A DNA stretch of 64,000 nt, taken from IMG/VR virus record IMGVR_UViG_3300019757_000093, positions 1 through 64,000 of that record, one strand, 5' to 3'. Each line of letters begins with the position of its first letter. The stretch's first letter is position 1. This DNA comes from a virus. The notes under the pieces were generated by a model. It worked only from the letters and a program-made list of their open reading frames with translations, had not been told where the DNA came from and did no database searches. This document shows, one piece after another, positions 34,258-43,281 of the stretch. Both the position numbers and the translations under genes were made by a program.

Positions 34258-34894
34258 ATGTCAGTAAAAGCAATCAAAAAAATATTAAATATAGAATATG
34301 ATTTAACTTCGGATGAATTCATTGATCAAAAAATGGTTTTCATGACGGACGAAATTCAAAGAAAGTATAATGGGTCGTTAGTTAAAGTGACTACCTATTG
34401 TACTAGAGATAAAGAATTAGTTGTTTCAACAACTCCTGGTAATGCTCAATTTATTGGAGCTCCTACTCATATTCTTGAAAGAAAGCATATTTCTCAACAA
34501 GCATTAAGTAATTTAGATAATGAAATGCTTATGACTTTTGAAATTACTATTATGAATAATAGTACCATTGATAGCTACGAGTCGGCACTTAATGTGGCTC
34601 AAGCTAGTTCCAGATAGTGTAGATAAAAATGATATCTTTGGATACTCAGTATCGATTAGCGCTTCTCAGGCGATTGTTGGATCTTATGGTGATGACGATA
34701 AAGGAAGTAATTCTGGTTCAGTTTATTCATTTGATTTAAGTGGTGGTAATGCTACTAAATTAGTAGCCTTTGATGGAGCAAAAAATGACAAGTTTGGATT
34801 CAGTGTGGGCGCCAGTGGTACTAAGTTGGTTATTGGTGCTTATGGCGATGACGATAACGGAAGCAATTCGGGGTCTGCATACGTTATCGGTTAA
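34258..34894 (+). pseudogene. Constant-module protein joined out of frame to FG-GAP repeats
   Basis: Codons from 34258 give the constant module as far as SALNVAQASSR and stop at 34615-34617. The +1 frame continues without interruption to 34894 with two FG-GAP-type repeats (NDIFGYSVSIS...AIVGSYGDDDKGSNSGS and NDKFGFSVGAS...LVIGAYGDDDNGSNSGS), a beta-propeller motif of adhesins. The second part has no convincing own start or ribosome binding site. The join lies at GCTCAAGCTAGTTCCAGATAG, where the module has lost its last third. This looks like an illegitimate recombination scar; programmed +1 frameshifting before the TAG is an alternative. Confidence 0.6.
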
Positions 34895-34933
34895 GCTATA
34901 TTATTATATTAAAAAATTAAAAAATAAATAGAT

Positions 34934-34961
34934 AATCCCCCTTCGGGGGGATTTCCTGTCG
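34934..34961 (+). terminator. TTCG-loop hairpin with CCTGTCG box
   Basis: Arms AATCCCCC (34934-34941) and GGGGGATT (34946-34953) enclose TTCG and are followed by TTCCTGTCG. This is the strongest hairpin of the set. Confidence 0.85.
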
Positions 34962-34984
34962 TAGTTTTACTAGATAACTCCTGG

Positions 34985-35080
34985 AAAAATAAGTAAATAG
35001 CTGGAGCACTATACTAAGCTATAGCTATCTTAAGCTAAGCTATTAGCTTACATACTATACTAAGCTATTTACTTATTTTT
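34985..35080 (+). repeat. 96-nt nested palindrome containing dispersed repeat copy B
   Basis: Perfect 18-base outer arms, AAAAATAAGTAAATAGCT (34985-35002) and its complement (35063-35080), enclose an inverted copy of the 48-bp repeat (34997-35044) and a second partial core CATACTATACTAAGC (35051-35065). The structure lies between a terminator and a late promoter. Confidence 0.85.
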
Positions 35081-35114
35081 CCAAACCAAAATCAGAAAAC
35101 GTGTTTTTTAAGAA

Positions 35115-35135
35115 GAACTAAAACATATAAATAAA
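35115..35135 (+). promoter_or_regulatory. Late promoter, GAACTAAA-N3-TATAAATA
   Basis: GAACTAAA (35115-35122), spacer ACA, then TATAAATA (35126-35133), the exact T4 late consensus, 17 bases before the start at 35150. Confidence 0.75.
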
Positions 35136-35149
35136 AATAAAGGAAATTC

Positions 35150-36007
35150 ATGTTAGATAATTTAAGCTCAGAAGAACTAAATAATATTTATAGTTCGTTA
35201 AATCCAGAATTCTTTAGAGATTTTACACAAGGCAGATATTTAATAGTTAAAACTGATTTAATTACTATTCCAGAATTAGTCCAATATATTTCTTTAAGAG
35301 AATTTTCTGAAAATGATGAGTTCGAGTTTAGTCATTTTGATATTAGTACTAAAATTGAGGTTGGGGTATTATTTTTTAAGAGGGATCTATTCTTAGTAAA
35401 AAAAGCAGATGGGTATTATTTTAATACTAAAAAATTATTAGGTTTAAATAAATTCAATACTAAATTAATTAATACTATAAATAATATAAAGGAAATTTAT
35501 TATCTAGATAGAAATTTAGATACAGGAATGGTTAAATTAGAATACTTAGATAATAATACTAAAATTGCTTTAATAGAAGCTTATTTTTATAATAATCATA
35601 GGATATTAGATAAAGCGGAACATACAGAAGTTTACTTACAAAATTTAACTGATATAGATTTTAATAGAAATAAGTTCGTAATAAAAAAGAATATTAAATC
35701 ATTTATATTAGAAATATTTGGAAATTGGATAAGTACTAAAAAAGGAAGTATTCCATTTAATTCTGGATATTTTTGTAGTATTAAAGATGCTTTACAAGTA
35801 AAGAATGAATCTGTTCGTTTTAATTATTTAGAATCGGAAATAAAAGATTTCTTTACAGATTTACAATTGTTATACTCAGATAATCTAGAAGTAAAAGATA
35901 TTGAATTATATACGGAAGAAGGAAGAACGGGTGGAGATACATTAACCGTATCAATTATATTAGAGATATTTGGGGAAGCTGTCCAATTATTAATTAGACC
36001 GAGCTAG
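35150..36007 (+). CDS. Baseplate wedge protein candidate, gp25-like C-terminal domain
   Basis: The C-terminal ~100 residues resemble the GPW/gp25 baseplate wedge domain: ISTKKGSIPFNSGYFCSIKDAL (where gp25 proteins have T--GERPFNPDFGS), then a helix ending in LLYSDNLEVKDIELYTEEG and a beta hairpin DTLTVSIILEIF. The first ~185 residues are an N-terminal extension with no recognised domain. gp25-like proteins line the baseplate at the sheath start, and the place just before other tail genes fits. The start follows AAAGGAAATTC. Confidence 0.55.
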   Translation: MLDNLSSEELNNIYSSLNPEFFRDFTQGRYLIVKTDLITIPELVQYISLREFSENDEFEFSHFDISTKIEVGVLFFKRDLFLVKKADGYYFNTKKLLGLNKFNTKLINTINNIKEIYYLDRNLDTGMVKLEYLDNNTKIALIEAYFYNNHRILDKAEHTEVYLQNLTDIDFNRNKFVIKKNIKSFILEIFGNWISTKKGSIPFNSGYFCSIKDALQVKNESVRFNYLESEIKDFFTDLQLLYSDNLEVKDIELYTEEGRTGGDTLTVSIILEIFGEAVQLLIRPS

Positions 36008-36017
36008 AGGAGAAATT

Positions 36018-37574
36018 ATGTTAAGTCAACTAGGCAAAGGAATATCAGATAGTCCTACTCAATTAAATACTAGTAATCCTGTAGAATATCAATATCAAGT
36101 TTACGGAGATTATCTAGGAGCGACTAAAAGAAATATTCAAAATTATAGTCAGAATCCTGAATTAAGTATTAAATATTTTAAAATAGATATACCAAAGAGT
36201 CCAAATATGGATGATACTAATTCAATTAAGGTTCCAGAATTTAATGCTTATGGAAAAGATTCCGAAGATGATAATAATCAAGAGATATTTAAAGGGACTG
36301 GAATAAATCATAGTTATAAAAATAATACTTATGATATTTATGAGTTTACTCCAGTAATAGAAATACAACCATTAACATATGAACCAGCAGGAGAGAATTG
36401 GATTGGTACTCATAGTAGTATGAGTATAATGAGTATCGAAAGACCATCAGTTGGAGACTTATTTACTTTTTATGGAGCTAAAGATGATATTACAGATGGA
36501 ACAGAAATATTTCAAATATCTGACGTAAGTTATCAAAGAACTTCTCATGGTTTATTACCATTATATACTTTACAATTCAGGAGTGCCCCACTTACTAAAC
36601 AGAGTATTAAAGAATTAAATATAAATGAAGTATTCTTTTTTAGTAATCATTTTAATAAATTTCTAAAAAGCGATTGTTGGGAGAGTAATCAATTTGCCCT
36701 AGATTTTTTTAATAAAAAATTAGCTAAAGATTTTGACGAATTATATTTAAAAGATAAAGGGAAGTACTTATTTAAATCGTGTCCAATGGACCCAAAGAAT
36801 ATTGAGAATAGAACCTTTATGATACCAATGGTATTTAATAATACTATTAAAAGATTAAGTTCTTTAATAAAAACTGGGTTTAAACCAGTACTTGATTTTA
36901 GTACCAATGTTAGTCTTAATGAATTTTTAGATGGTAAAAAAAAAGTGGGCTCGGAAAATTTATTTCAATTTTGTATTTACCAAGAACAAGATTTATATAA
37001 TATATATGCTGGCGCTGGTTATACTGATGAAGAAAATCCTGTTCAAGCCCCAGATCCAATACCAGAACATACTATAAATGAAATTAATGATTTAGGAGAA
37101 GAGTTTGTAGTTGTAGTTCCAGAAGCTCCAGGAGAATGGATACCAAAAGAAATAACAGACGAAACAATACCTATTGCTTTTATAGATAAAGATTTTATTA
37201 CTAAAGATTTTAAAATTATAGATAATCTTGGAAACGAAAGAAGAACTTATAATTATCAAAAGTATCTAAAATTATGGGAACTTACTAAAAAAATTAAAAA
37301 ATTATATTATTGTGGAATAGTTGAGGAACCAATCGAATTAACTCAATATGATGAAAAGGGAAGAATAGGTAAAACTAGATTCTTTAATTTTTGGAAATGT
37401 TCTGGGAGTACAATTGATGGGGATCCAGATATATTAGAGGCTAATTTAATTAATGTTAAAAATAGTTATAATGCTCATGGAGTAATAAATGACTTTTTGA
37501 AAAGAAGAATTATTATTGGAGATTTAGGTCTACCAAATGTTATATCGTTTCAGTACGGTGTGGCTTATTATTAA
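36018..37574 (+). CDS. Virion structural protein, baseplate or neck candidate, 518 aa
   Basis: The protein is not assigned. A beta-rich N-terminal domain contains SIERPSVGDLFTFYGAKDD...EIFQISDVSYQ...GLLPLYTLQFRSAPL (about 141-195), a layout seen in connector or wedge proteins of T4-like phages. A helical middle and a long linker rich in Pro and Glu (330-385) follow. It stands between the gp25-like gene and the 657-residue gene, all closely spaced, so it is most likely part of baseplate or tail-neck assembly. Confidence 0.5.
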   Translation: MLSQLGKGISDSPTQLNTSNPVEYQYQVYGDYLGATKRNIQNYSQNPELSIKYFKIDIPKSPNMDDTNSIKVPEFNAYGKDSEDDNNQEIFKGTGINHSYKNNTYDIYEFTPVIEIQPLTYEPAGENWIGTHSSMSIMSIERPSVGDLFTFYGAKDDITDGTEIFQISDVSYQRTSHGLLPLYTLQFRSAPLTKQSIKELNINEVFFFSNHFNKFLKSDCWESNQFALDFFNKKLAKDFDELYLKDKGKYLFKSCPMDPKNIENRTFMIPMVFNNTIKRLSSLIKTGFKPVLDFSTNVSLNEFLDGKKKVGSENLFQFCIYQEQDLYNIYAGAGYTDEENPVQAPDPIPEHTINEINDLGEEFVVVVPEAPGEWIPKEITDETIPIAFIDKDFITKDFKIIDNLGNERRTYNYQKYLKLWELTKKIKKLYYCGIVEEPIELTQYDEKGRIGKTRFFNFWKCSGSTIDGDPDILEANLINVKNSYNAHGVINDFLKRRIIIGDLGLPNVISFQYGVAYY

Positions 37575-37586
37575 GAAAGGAAATAT

Positions 37587-39560
37587 ATGATAGATTTACA
37601 AGCTTTTGAAGTAGACGCGGCTATTGGTAACCTGTTTCAGGTACCACAGTTAGCTAAGCTAAATACAAAAGATCAATTAGAAGAAGTTACAAAAACATTC
37701 ATGAAAGATCTATACTTAGAACAACCAAGAGAAGTTCAACAATATTTTCGTTATGAATTAAATGATAGAATGGTAACAACTATATTTAGAAATTATGGTA
37801 TAGACGAGGTATTCTATAAAGATTTAAATCCATTACTAACTAGAAATTTAGTTTATTATCTAGAGTATCTTTTTCAAACTAAAGGTTCGTTAGAAACTTT
37901 TAATATATTTAATGATTTATTTAGTACCTTTTATAATAATATAGATTTTTATAATATATCAGTAACTAAGATTCCCGTTAATTCTGGGAATAATAAATTG
38001 GCCTATATGTTAAAGCCATTAAAACTTACAGATGATAAGAAACAGGATAAATTTTTTCCTAGTGCTGATATAGATCTTAGTGGGAAATATTTAATGTCTT
38101 TAAGTCAATATCAAAATTATCAATTCTTTCCAGTAGATACTAATATGATTTATATAGATTTTGCTGATAGTTATGGAACTAGTAATAACGAGGATTTCTT
38201 TATGCAAGGGATCAGAGCTTATAGTAATACTATCCAACAAGGTAAAAGATTTGAATTGATACTAGGTAAGTTAGGATCGTTTGAAAATATTTATATGACC
38301 GATATAGAATTAATTATAGAATATTTACAAATAAGTCTTATTAGATTAGGGGATGAGAGTTCTCAGAGAAATTATGATTTTAGTACTTCCTCTTTAATTT
38401 TTGGAACTACTTTAATTTTTGACGAAGGAACTGTTCCAGAATTAGAAGGAATACTTAGAGAATATAAAACCGTTAAGACTAATGATAGAAAGGCTATAAG
38501 TTCTATTAAAAGAAGATGGCAATTTTTATTAAATAGCAATAGAAGTAATAAAAAATTATATGAAAATTTTAATCAACTTGATGATTACATAAAAGAAGAA
38601 TATCCAAATATATATAAAAATATAGAATTATGTACCTCAGTAGATGATTTCATGGACTTATACATTCAATTATATGGAACTGTTTTAAATGTAATAGATA
38701 AAGACGATGAGTTTATAGCTCCTTATTATAGTGCTTTATTTCAAAATATTATCTCAGGTAATCTTTTTATTAAAAATTTCTTTCAGCCTTTATTTAAAAT
38801 ATTTGTAAAATATTTCTTTCCAGCAAGTATGGATTATACTCCAATGGTTGGACAAAAAGTAAAGATAAAAGATAAATTTAATGCTATTGCGACTGAAGAA
38901 TTACTTAGCACTGAACTATTATTAAATGAATTTAGTCCTCACTTACATTTTATATCGAATAGACAAATGAAAATATTTATAAAACCAGAGTCTATTATTA
39001 TATCAAGAATAGATGATATTAGAACTATATGTCAGAAAGAAATACTAGAAAATATAGAATTTAAAGAAATATTTAAGAATAGTATTACCTCTAGATTAAG
39101 TACTGATTATCAAATAAAGGATAGTGTTAGTACGTCTTCATTAATGAAGACTTATCTAGATATAAATACTAGAGATAGCTATCGAACTAAGCTAAGCAAT
39201 TCTACATTTACTAATTATTCTATTAGAGAAGATACAGTATTTACTACATTTTTACAGAGATTTACAGAAGATAAAAAAATAAGTTCTAGAAACAGAAGTA
39301 AACAAATGCCAGTAGATATTTTAATTAAAACATCGGACGATAATTCTTTAAATGAAAGAATAAATATTACTAGGTCAAAGGGAAGTTTCTACACTCTTGG
39401 AATGACAGTAAATGATTTTGAATATCGTCTAGCTAGAGAAACTGGAATGACCAGCGCTGGTCTTACTCCATTAGAAAATTTTGAAGTACTTAAAAAAGAT
39501 ATTTATCTCTCGAATGATGATACTGTTTTTGGTAGTACATATAAATGGTTTAACTTTTAG
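37587..39560 (+). CDS. Large baseplate or tail structural protein candidate, 657 aa
   Basis: No domain is recognised. The length is close to that of large wedge proteins of contractile phages, and the gene follows the gp25-like unit with 12 bases spacing and AAGAAAGGAAATAT as ribosome binding site. The sequence is rich in Tyr, Phe and Asn; the end (FEYRLARETGMTSAG...FGSTYKWFNF) is aromatic. I infer a wedge or tail-end role from context only. Confidence 0.5.
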   Translation: MIDLQAFEVDAAIGNLFQVPQLAKLNTKDQLEEVTKTFMKDLYLEQPREVQQYFRYELNDRMVTTIFRNYGIDEVFYKDLNPLLTRNLVYYLEYLFQTKGSLETFNIFNDLFSTFYNNIDFYNISVTKIPVNSGNNKLAYMLKPLKLTDDKKQDKFFPSADIDLSGKYLMSLSQYQNYQFFPVDTNMIYIDFADSYGTSNNEDFFMQGIRAYSNTIQQGKRFELILGKLGSFENIYMTDIELIIEYLQISLIRLGDESSQRNYDFSTSSLIFGTTLIFDEGTVPELEGILREYKTVKTNDRKAISSIKRRWQFLLNSNRSNKKLYENFNQLDDYIKEEYPNIYKNIELCTSVDDFMDLYIQLYGTVLNVIDKDDEFIAPYYSALFQNIISGNLFIKNFFQPLFKIFVKYFFPASMDYTPMVGQKVKIKDKFNAIATEELLSTELLLNEFSPHLHFISNRQMKIFIKPESIIISRIDDIRTICQKEILENIEFKEIFKNSITSRLSTDYQIKDSVSTSSLMKTYLDINTRDSYRTKLSNSTFTNYSIREDTVFTTFLQRFTEDKKISSRNRSKQMPVDILIKTSDDNSLNERINITRSKGSFYTLGMTVNDFEYRLARETGMTSAGLTPLENFEVLKKDIYLSNDDTVFGSTYKWFNF

Positions 39561-39631
39561 CTAAACTGAACAAGAAAATGATAGAACGAACTAAAAAGAA
39601 ATAACCCTATAAGGGAAAAGGAAAAAAGGAA

Positions 39632-40336
39632 ATGGGTAAAATACATAATATTATGCATTTAGATAACTCGGTTTTATCTCCAGAAGATAATACTCACGTA
39701 AAGAAAATTGAATGTACTTCAGAAAAAACAAGAAGTATAATCGGTTTACCTACGGTATCTGATTTAAACGGAAACGTATTAGCAAAGGAAGAAAACTTAG
39801 TTGTATTAAGTGGTAGAGAATTCTTAGCTCAAAAGCTAGCGGATTTAGCCTTAGATGGGAATGATTTAACAAGTTATCAAATTAGATATTTTGGTATAGG
39901 AACTGGTGGTACAGAGGGAACTCCTCCAAGTACAGTAGGTCCATTCGATACCGATATTGATTTAACTAATAAAGTAAAAATTAGTGTTGGTGGAATTTCT
40001 GATCCAGCTAATGACTATAAATATATTGATGCAGGATATCTTAAAAGAATTAATTCTGATGGTAGTATAGTAATCAATCAAGAAGAACATACTATTAATA
40101 CAAATTCTGGGCAGGAGGTTGTAAATAAATTTACTGCTATTACGTTTAATATATTAATTCAAGAAGAAGAACCAGCTGAAAAACCAGTAAAATTTAATGA
40201 AGCTTCATTATATGCGGTTAAGTATGTAGATGGTATTCCAACGGATGATAAAATATTATTTGCAAGATTTACTACATTAGATAAGTACTTAGATCTTAAA
40301 GATGGTATTTCTATTGAATGGAATATTTTAGTATAG
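39632..40336 (+). CDS. Virion structural protein, 234 aa, upstream of sheath
   Basis: The protein has a Gly/Thr-rich segment (YFGIGTGGTEGTPPS, residues ~89-103) and the start GREFLAQKLADLAL before it, a combination I associate with tail or fibre proteins of large myophages, but the name of the family is not certain. A degenerate promoter-like GAACTAAA lies at 39588. The stop codon is inside a small hairpin, ATAGG/CCTAT (40333-40346). It is placed immediately before the tail sheath gene. Confidence 0.5.
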   Translation: MGKIHNIMHLDNSVLSPEDNTHVKKIECTSEKTRSIIGLPTVSDLNGNVLAKEENLVVLSGREFLAQKLADLALDGNDLTSYQIRYFGIGTGGTEGTPPSTVGPFDTDIDLTNKVKISVGGISDPANDYKYIDAGYLKRINSDGSIVINQEEHTINTNSGQEVVNKFTAITFNILIQEEEPAEKPVKFNEASLYAVKYVDGIPTDDKILFARFTTLDKYLDLKDGISIEWNILV

Positions 40337-40381
40337 GTTTTCCTATCTAATAAATAAAATAAAAAATAAAGGAGGCCTTAT

Positions 40382-42409
40382 ATGGCTACTTATAATATAC
40401 CAGGTATCACTACAAGTGTTCTGGATATCACACACACTACTGCTAGTACAAGTTCTGGTAGATCAGTTCTTATTTCAGGTTTAAGTAAATATGGCGAAGA
40501 AGATCTGATGGAATTCTCAGATGCTACTATTGTTGATAGTACATTAGGAACAGCTAACTATAAAAAATATGGTTTAGGTATGAAGTATTTAAAAGGGGCT
40601 TTAACTAGAACTAATAAAGTTTATTTTAAAAGATTACTTCCAGATGATGCTACATTTAGTAATGTAAGTATCTCAGAAAATAATGAAATTATTACTCAAG
40701 AGAATTTAATCGATACTGGTGCTTTAGGTGCTACTAACAACGTATTTAATCTTACTGCAAAAGCAAGAGGTAATGGTTACGATAGTCTTTTTGTACAATT
40801 TTCTCCAGCGCCAGATTTAGAAAAATTATATGCTGATGAAGAGGGAGATTTAAATTATAGATTTAACTTTTTAAGAGCAGATATATTTGAAAATAACAAT
40901 ATTGGATTAAAATCTGTTTCAAGAAGTATTTTATTTTCTTTAATTGATGATGATCCTCAAACTGGAGCTCCAATTTTAGATATGAATACATCAAAAGAAT
41001 TATTTGTAAATCAAAAATTTGCTAATAATAATACTTTCTTAGATGCCACTATTCCAGAAGATGTTGTTTCAACACTATATGATCAATTAAGTATAGATGA
41101 GATTTGTGCTAAAAATTCTCAAGAAAGATTAGTACTTACAGATACAAGTACTGGAACTAACTATGAAATTATTATTAATAAAGAAGAAGGTTTTGAATTA
41201 AAAGCTGTTCAAGTTCAAGGTAAGAATGAAGAATTTTTAGGTATGGTTACTACTGCTAGTAATGGTGAAGTAATTACTAAAAAATATAAAATCTTTATAG
41301 AAGATAAAGCTCTTAAAACAGAAGTTTACTATGGAGATAATTCTTCATTCAGTACTCTTAAAATAAATGGAGTAAATGGTTTTTACGATTTATTAATTGA
41401 TGATTCTGAAGCTTTAGTAAAACAAGTAATTTCTTTTCCTAGATATGAATTATATAATAAATTAATTGGAAATAAATTTCAATTATCTAGTGGTTCTGAT
41501 GGAGAAAATTTAATTCTTAATAATAGAATTAACTTATATGGTCCAGGTGATACTACTAAGCAAAATGCTAAACAATTATTAATAGATTACTATAATTATA
41601 CCCCAGACATTAGAGAAGTTATGTATCCAAAATATGATTTTGATTACCTTCCAGATTGGACTGAAGATGTAGATGTAATGACTGCTATTAGTAATCTTGG
41701 GGATGAATTAGGTTTCTCAATGCCGATTGTATCTTTAGGAACAAGTCTTTCTAGAGAAGAAGATTATGCTAAGAGAAGAGAAGATTATATTATTAACTCA
41801 TATAATACTGCTATCTATAGTGGACAAGATAACCTTGAACATTACGATGAAACTACTGGTGGAACTATAAAAATTCCTCATAGTTATTTAGCAATGTTAA
41901 TTCATTTAGATGTCGATGATAATTATTCAATTACTGAACCAGCGGCTAATAAGAATAAAGCAACTATTCCAGATAGTAAAATTAAATTATCTTACCAAGC
42001 CACAAGTAAAGATATTGAAGTTCTAAGAGAAGTTCAAATTAATACAATCATTGATGAAGTTGATGGTATGTATGAAATTGATCAATTAACTGCTTATAAA
42101 AAAGCAAGTAAATTATCTAGAATCAATATAGTTAAACCTATTCATAGAATGAGAAAAGATTTACCAAGATTACTTAAAGACTTTATTCAAGTAAAAGCTT
42201 TAAATAACCAAATCTCAAAAGTTCAAGAAATAGTTAATAAATACATGGATAAATATTTAGTATCTGATGATAATATTAGAGATGGTATCTTTAGTACTAT
42301 TAAAGTTCAAGTGTACTTTATTGAAGAAGAAAATAAATTAATTGTAAGTATTACAGTTAACCCAATCGGTACTATTGAAACAATTAGTATACCAATTACA
42401 GTAATTTAA
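40382..42409 (+). CDS. Contractile tail sheath protein (gp18-like)
   Basis: The N-terminus (PGITTSVLD) and the C-terminal block (about 585-675: RINIVKPIHRMRKDLPRLLKDF, then a helix, a domain with VQVYFIEEENKLIVSITVNPIG and a last strand ETISIPI) are the pattern of sheath subunits that polymerise around the tube and contract. At 675 residues it equals the T4 gp18 length class (659). Codon use is biased as for other abundant proteins. It is followed by the tube gene with 10 bases spacing. The ribosome binding site is the strong AAAGGAGGCC. Confidence 0.85.
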   Translation: MATYNIPGITTSVLDITHTTASTSSGRSVLISGLSKYGEEDLMEFSDATIVDSTLGTANYKKYGLGMKYLKGALTRTNKVYFKRLLPDDATFSNVSISENNEIITQENLIDTGALGATNNVFNLTAKARGNGYDSLFVQFSPAPDLEKLYADEEGDLNYRFNFLRADIFENNNIGLKSVSRSILFSLIDDDPQTGAPILDMNTSKELFVNQKFANNNTFLDATIPEDVVSTLYDQLSIDEICAKNSQERLVLTDTSTGTNYEIIINKEEGFELKAVQVQGKNEEFLGMVTTASNGEVITKKYKIFIEDKALKTEVYYGDNSSFSTLKINGVNGFYDLLIDDSEALVKQVISFPRYELYNKLIGNKFQLSSGSDGENLILNNRINLYGPGDTTKQNAKQLLIDYYNYTPDIREVMYPKYDFDYLPDWTEDVDVMTAISNLGDELGFSMPIVSLGTSLSREEDYAKRREDYIINSYNTAIYSGQDNLEHYDETTGGTIKIPHSYLAMLIHLDVDDNYSITEPAANKNKATIPDSKIKLSYQATSKDIEVLREVQINTIIDEVDGMYEIDQLTAYKKASKLSRINIVKPIHRMRKDLPRLLKDFIQVKALNNQISKVQEIVNKYMDKYLVSDDNIRDGIFSTIKVQVYFIEEENKLIVSITVNPIGTIETISIPITVI

Positions 42410-42419
42410 GGAGAAGTAA

Positions 42420-43187
42420 ATGGCATTTAACGCAATCTCATTTAACAATGCAGTTACAAGTAGTTACACAAATAGATATACTGGAGGATCGGACTTAGTT
42501 GATAAGGCCAATCCTTTTATTAAAGGTTATTTTTATGTACTATTTGAGTTACCAGAAATATTTGATGCAGATTCAGATACTACTGGTTCAGATAAAGCAA
42601 CTTTACAGAAGTTACTTTTAAGTTCAGCAGAAAGTTTTACCCCACCAGGTGATAGACAATTAAAGACTGAAGATATTCAAGGTATGGGTGGATTAGATAG
42701 TTCGTTCGTAACAGGTCAAACTATCGATAGAAATTATAGTATTCAATATAAAGATTTCTGGGGAGCTCCAATATTTAGAATCCATAGAAAGTGGACTAAT
42801 ATTATTAATCCATATGCTGGTGGTATGGTTAAATCAGGAAGTAATAGTTTTCAATCTAAATCTTATAAAGGTAAATGTTGGGTGATCCAAACTAAGCCAG
42901 TTGTAGGACAATCTGATACTGTTTATGAAAAATCAGATATTATTAAAGTAGATTATTTTGATGGTGTATTTCCAAGAAATGATTTAAAAAGTATTTATGA
43001 TAGTAATATTACAGATAATAGTATTGTAAGACCAAACATGCAATATTCTTTTGATGGTTTCCCATTAGATGAAACAAACGAACAAGTTCTTACCGCCGCA
43101 GTTGCTAAACTAAATGCAGCTATTAATAGCGCAAGTTCAAGTTCAAATAGTTATAAAGTTTTCGGTAAATTAGCTGATGACGCATAG
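42420..43187 (+). CDS. Tail tube protein (gp19-like)
   Basis: The protein is placed directly after the sheath gene as in most myophages. Typical features are SAESFTPPGDRQL (69-81), the beta strands around RNYSIQYKDFWGAPIFRIHRKWTNIINPYAGG (about 102-133), and a Gly-rich turn; these correspond to the tube-fold strands and the W-x-I-x-P-Y segment of gp19-like proteins. The length of 255 exceeds T4 gp19 (163), with added C-terminal Ser/Ala-rich tail. The ribosome binding site is AAGGAGAAGTAA. Confidence 0.75.
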   Translation: MAFNAISFNNAVTSSYTNRYTGGSDLVDKANPFIKGYFYVLFELPEIFDADSDTTGSDKATLQKLLLSSAESFTPPGDRQLKTEDIQGMGGLDSSFVTGQTIDRNYSIQYKDFWGAPIFRIHRKWTNIINPYAGGMVKSGSNSFQSKSYKGKCWVIQTKPVVGQSDTVYEKSDIIKVDYFDGVFPRNDLKSIYDSNITDNSIVRPNMQYSFDGFPLDETNEQVLTAAVAKLNAAINSASSSSNSYKVFGKLADDA

Positions 43188-43191
43188 AAAT

Positions 43192-43221
43192 TCTTAGCCT
43201 TCTGGCTAAGATTTCCTGTCG
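43192..43221 (+). terminator. Hairpin with CCTGTCG box after the tube gene
   Basis: Arms TCTTAGCC (43192-43199) and GGCTAAGA (43204-43211) enclose TTCT; CCTGTCG follows. The bases from here to the next start closely match the leader at 33130-33200. Confidence 0.8.
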
Positions 43222-43281
43222 TAGTTAAAACTACAGATGGAACAAAGATATATCAAAATAATTAAAAACGAAGGAGCTATT

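Noticed and set aside
34985-35080. CRISPR array
   Set aside because: The repeats are palindromic and nested, with no regular spacers and no cas genes.
43237-43281. Upstream ATG for the LamG-type module protein
   Set aside because: The 15 extra codons lie in the conserved leader shared with 33201, and the ribosome binding site GAAGGAGCTATT stands directly before 43282.
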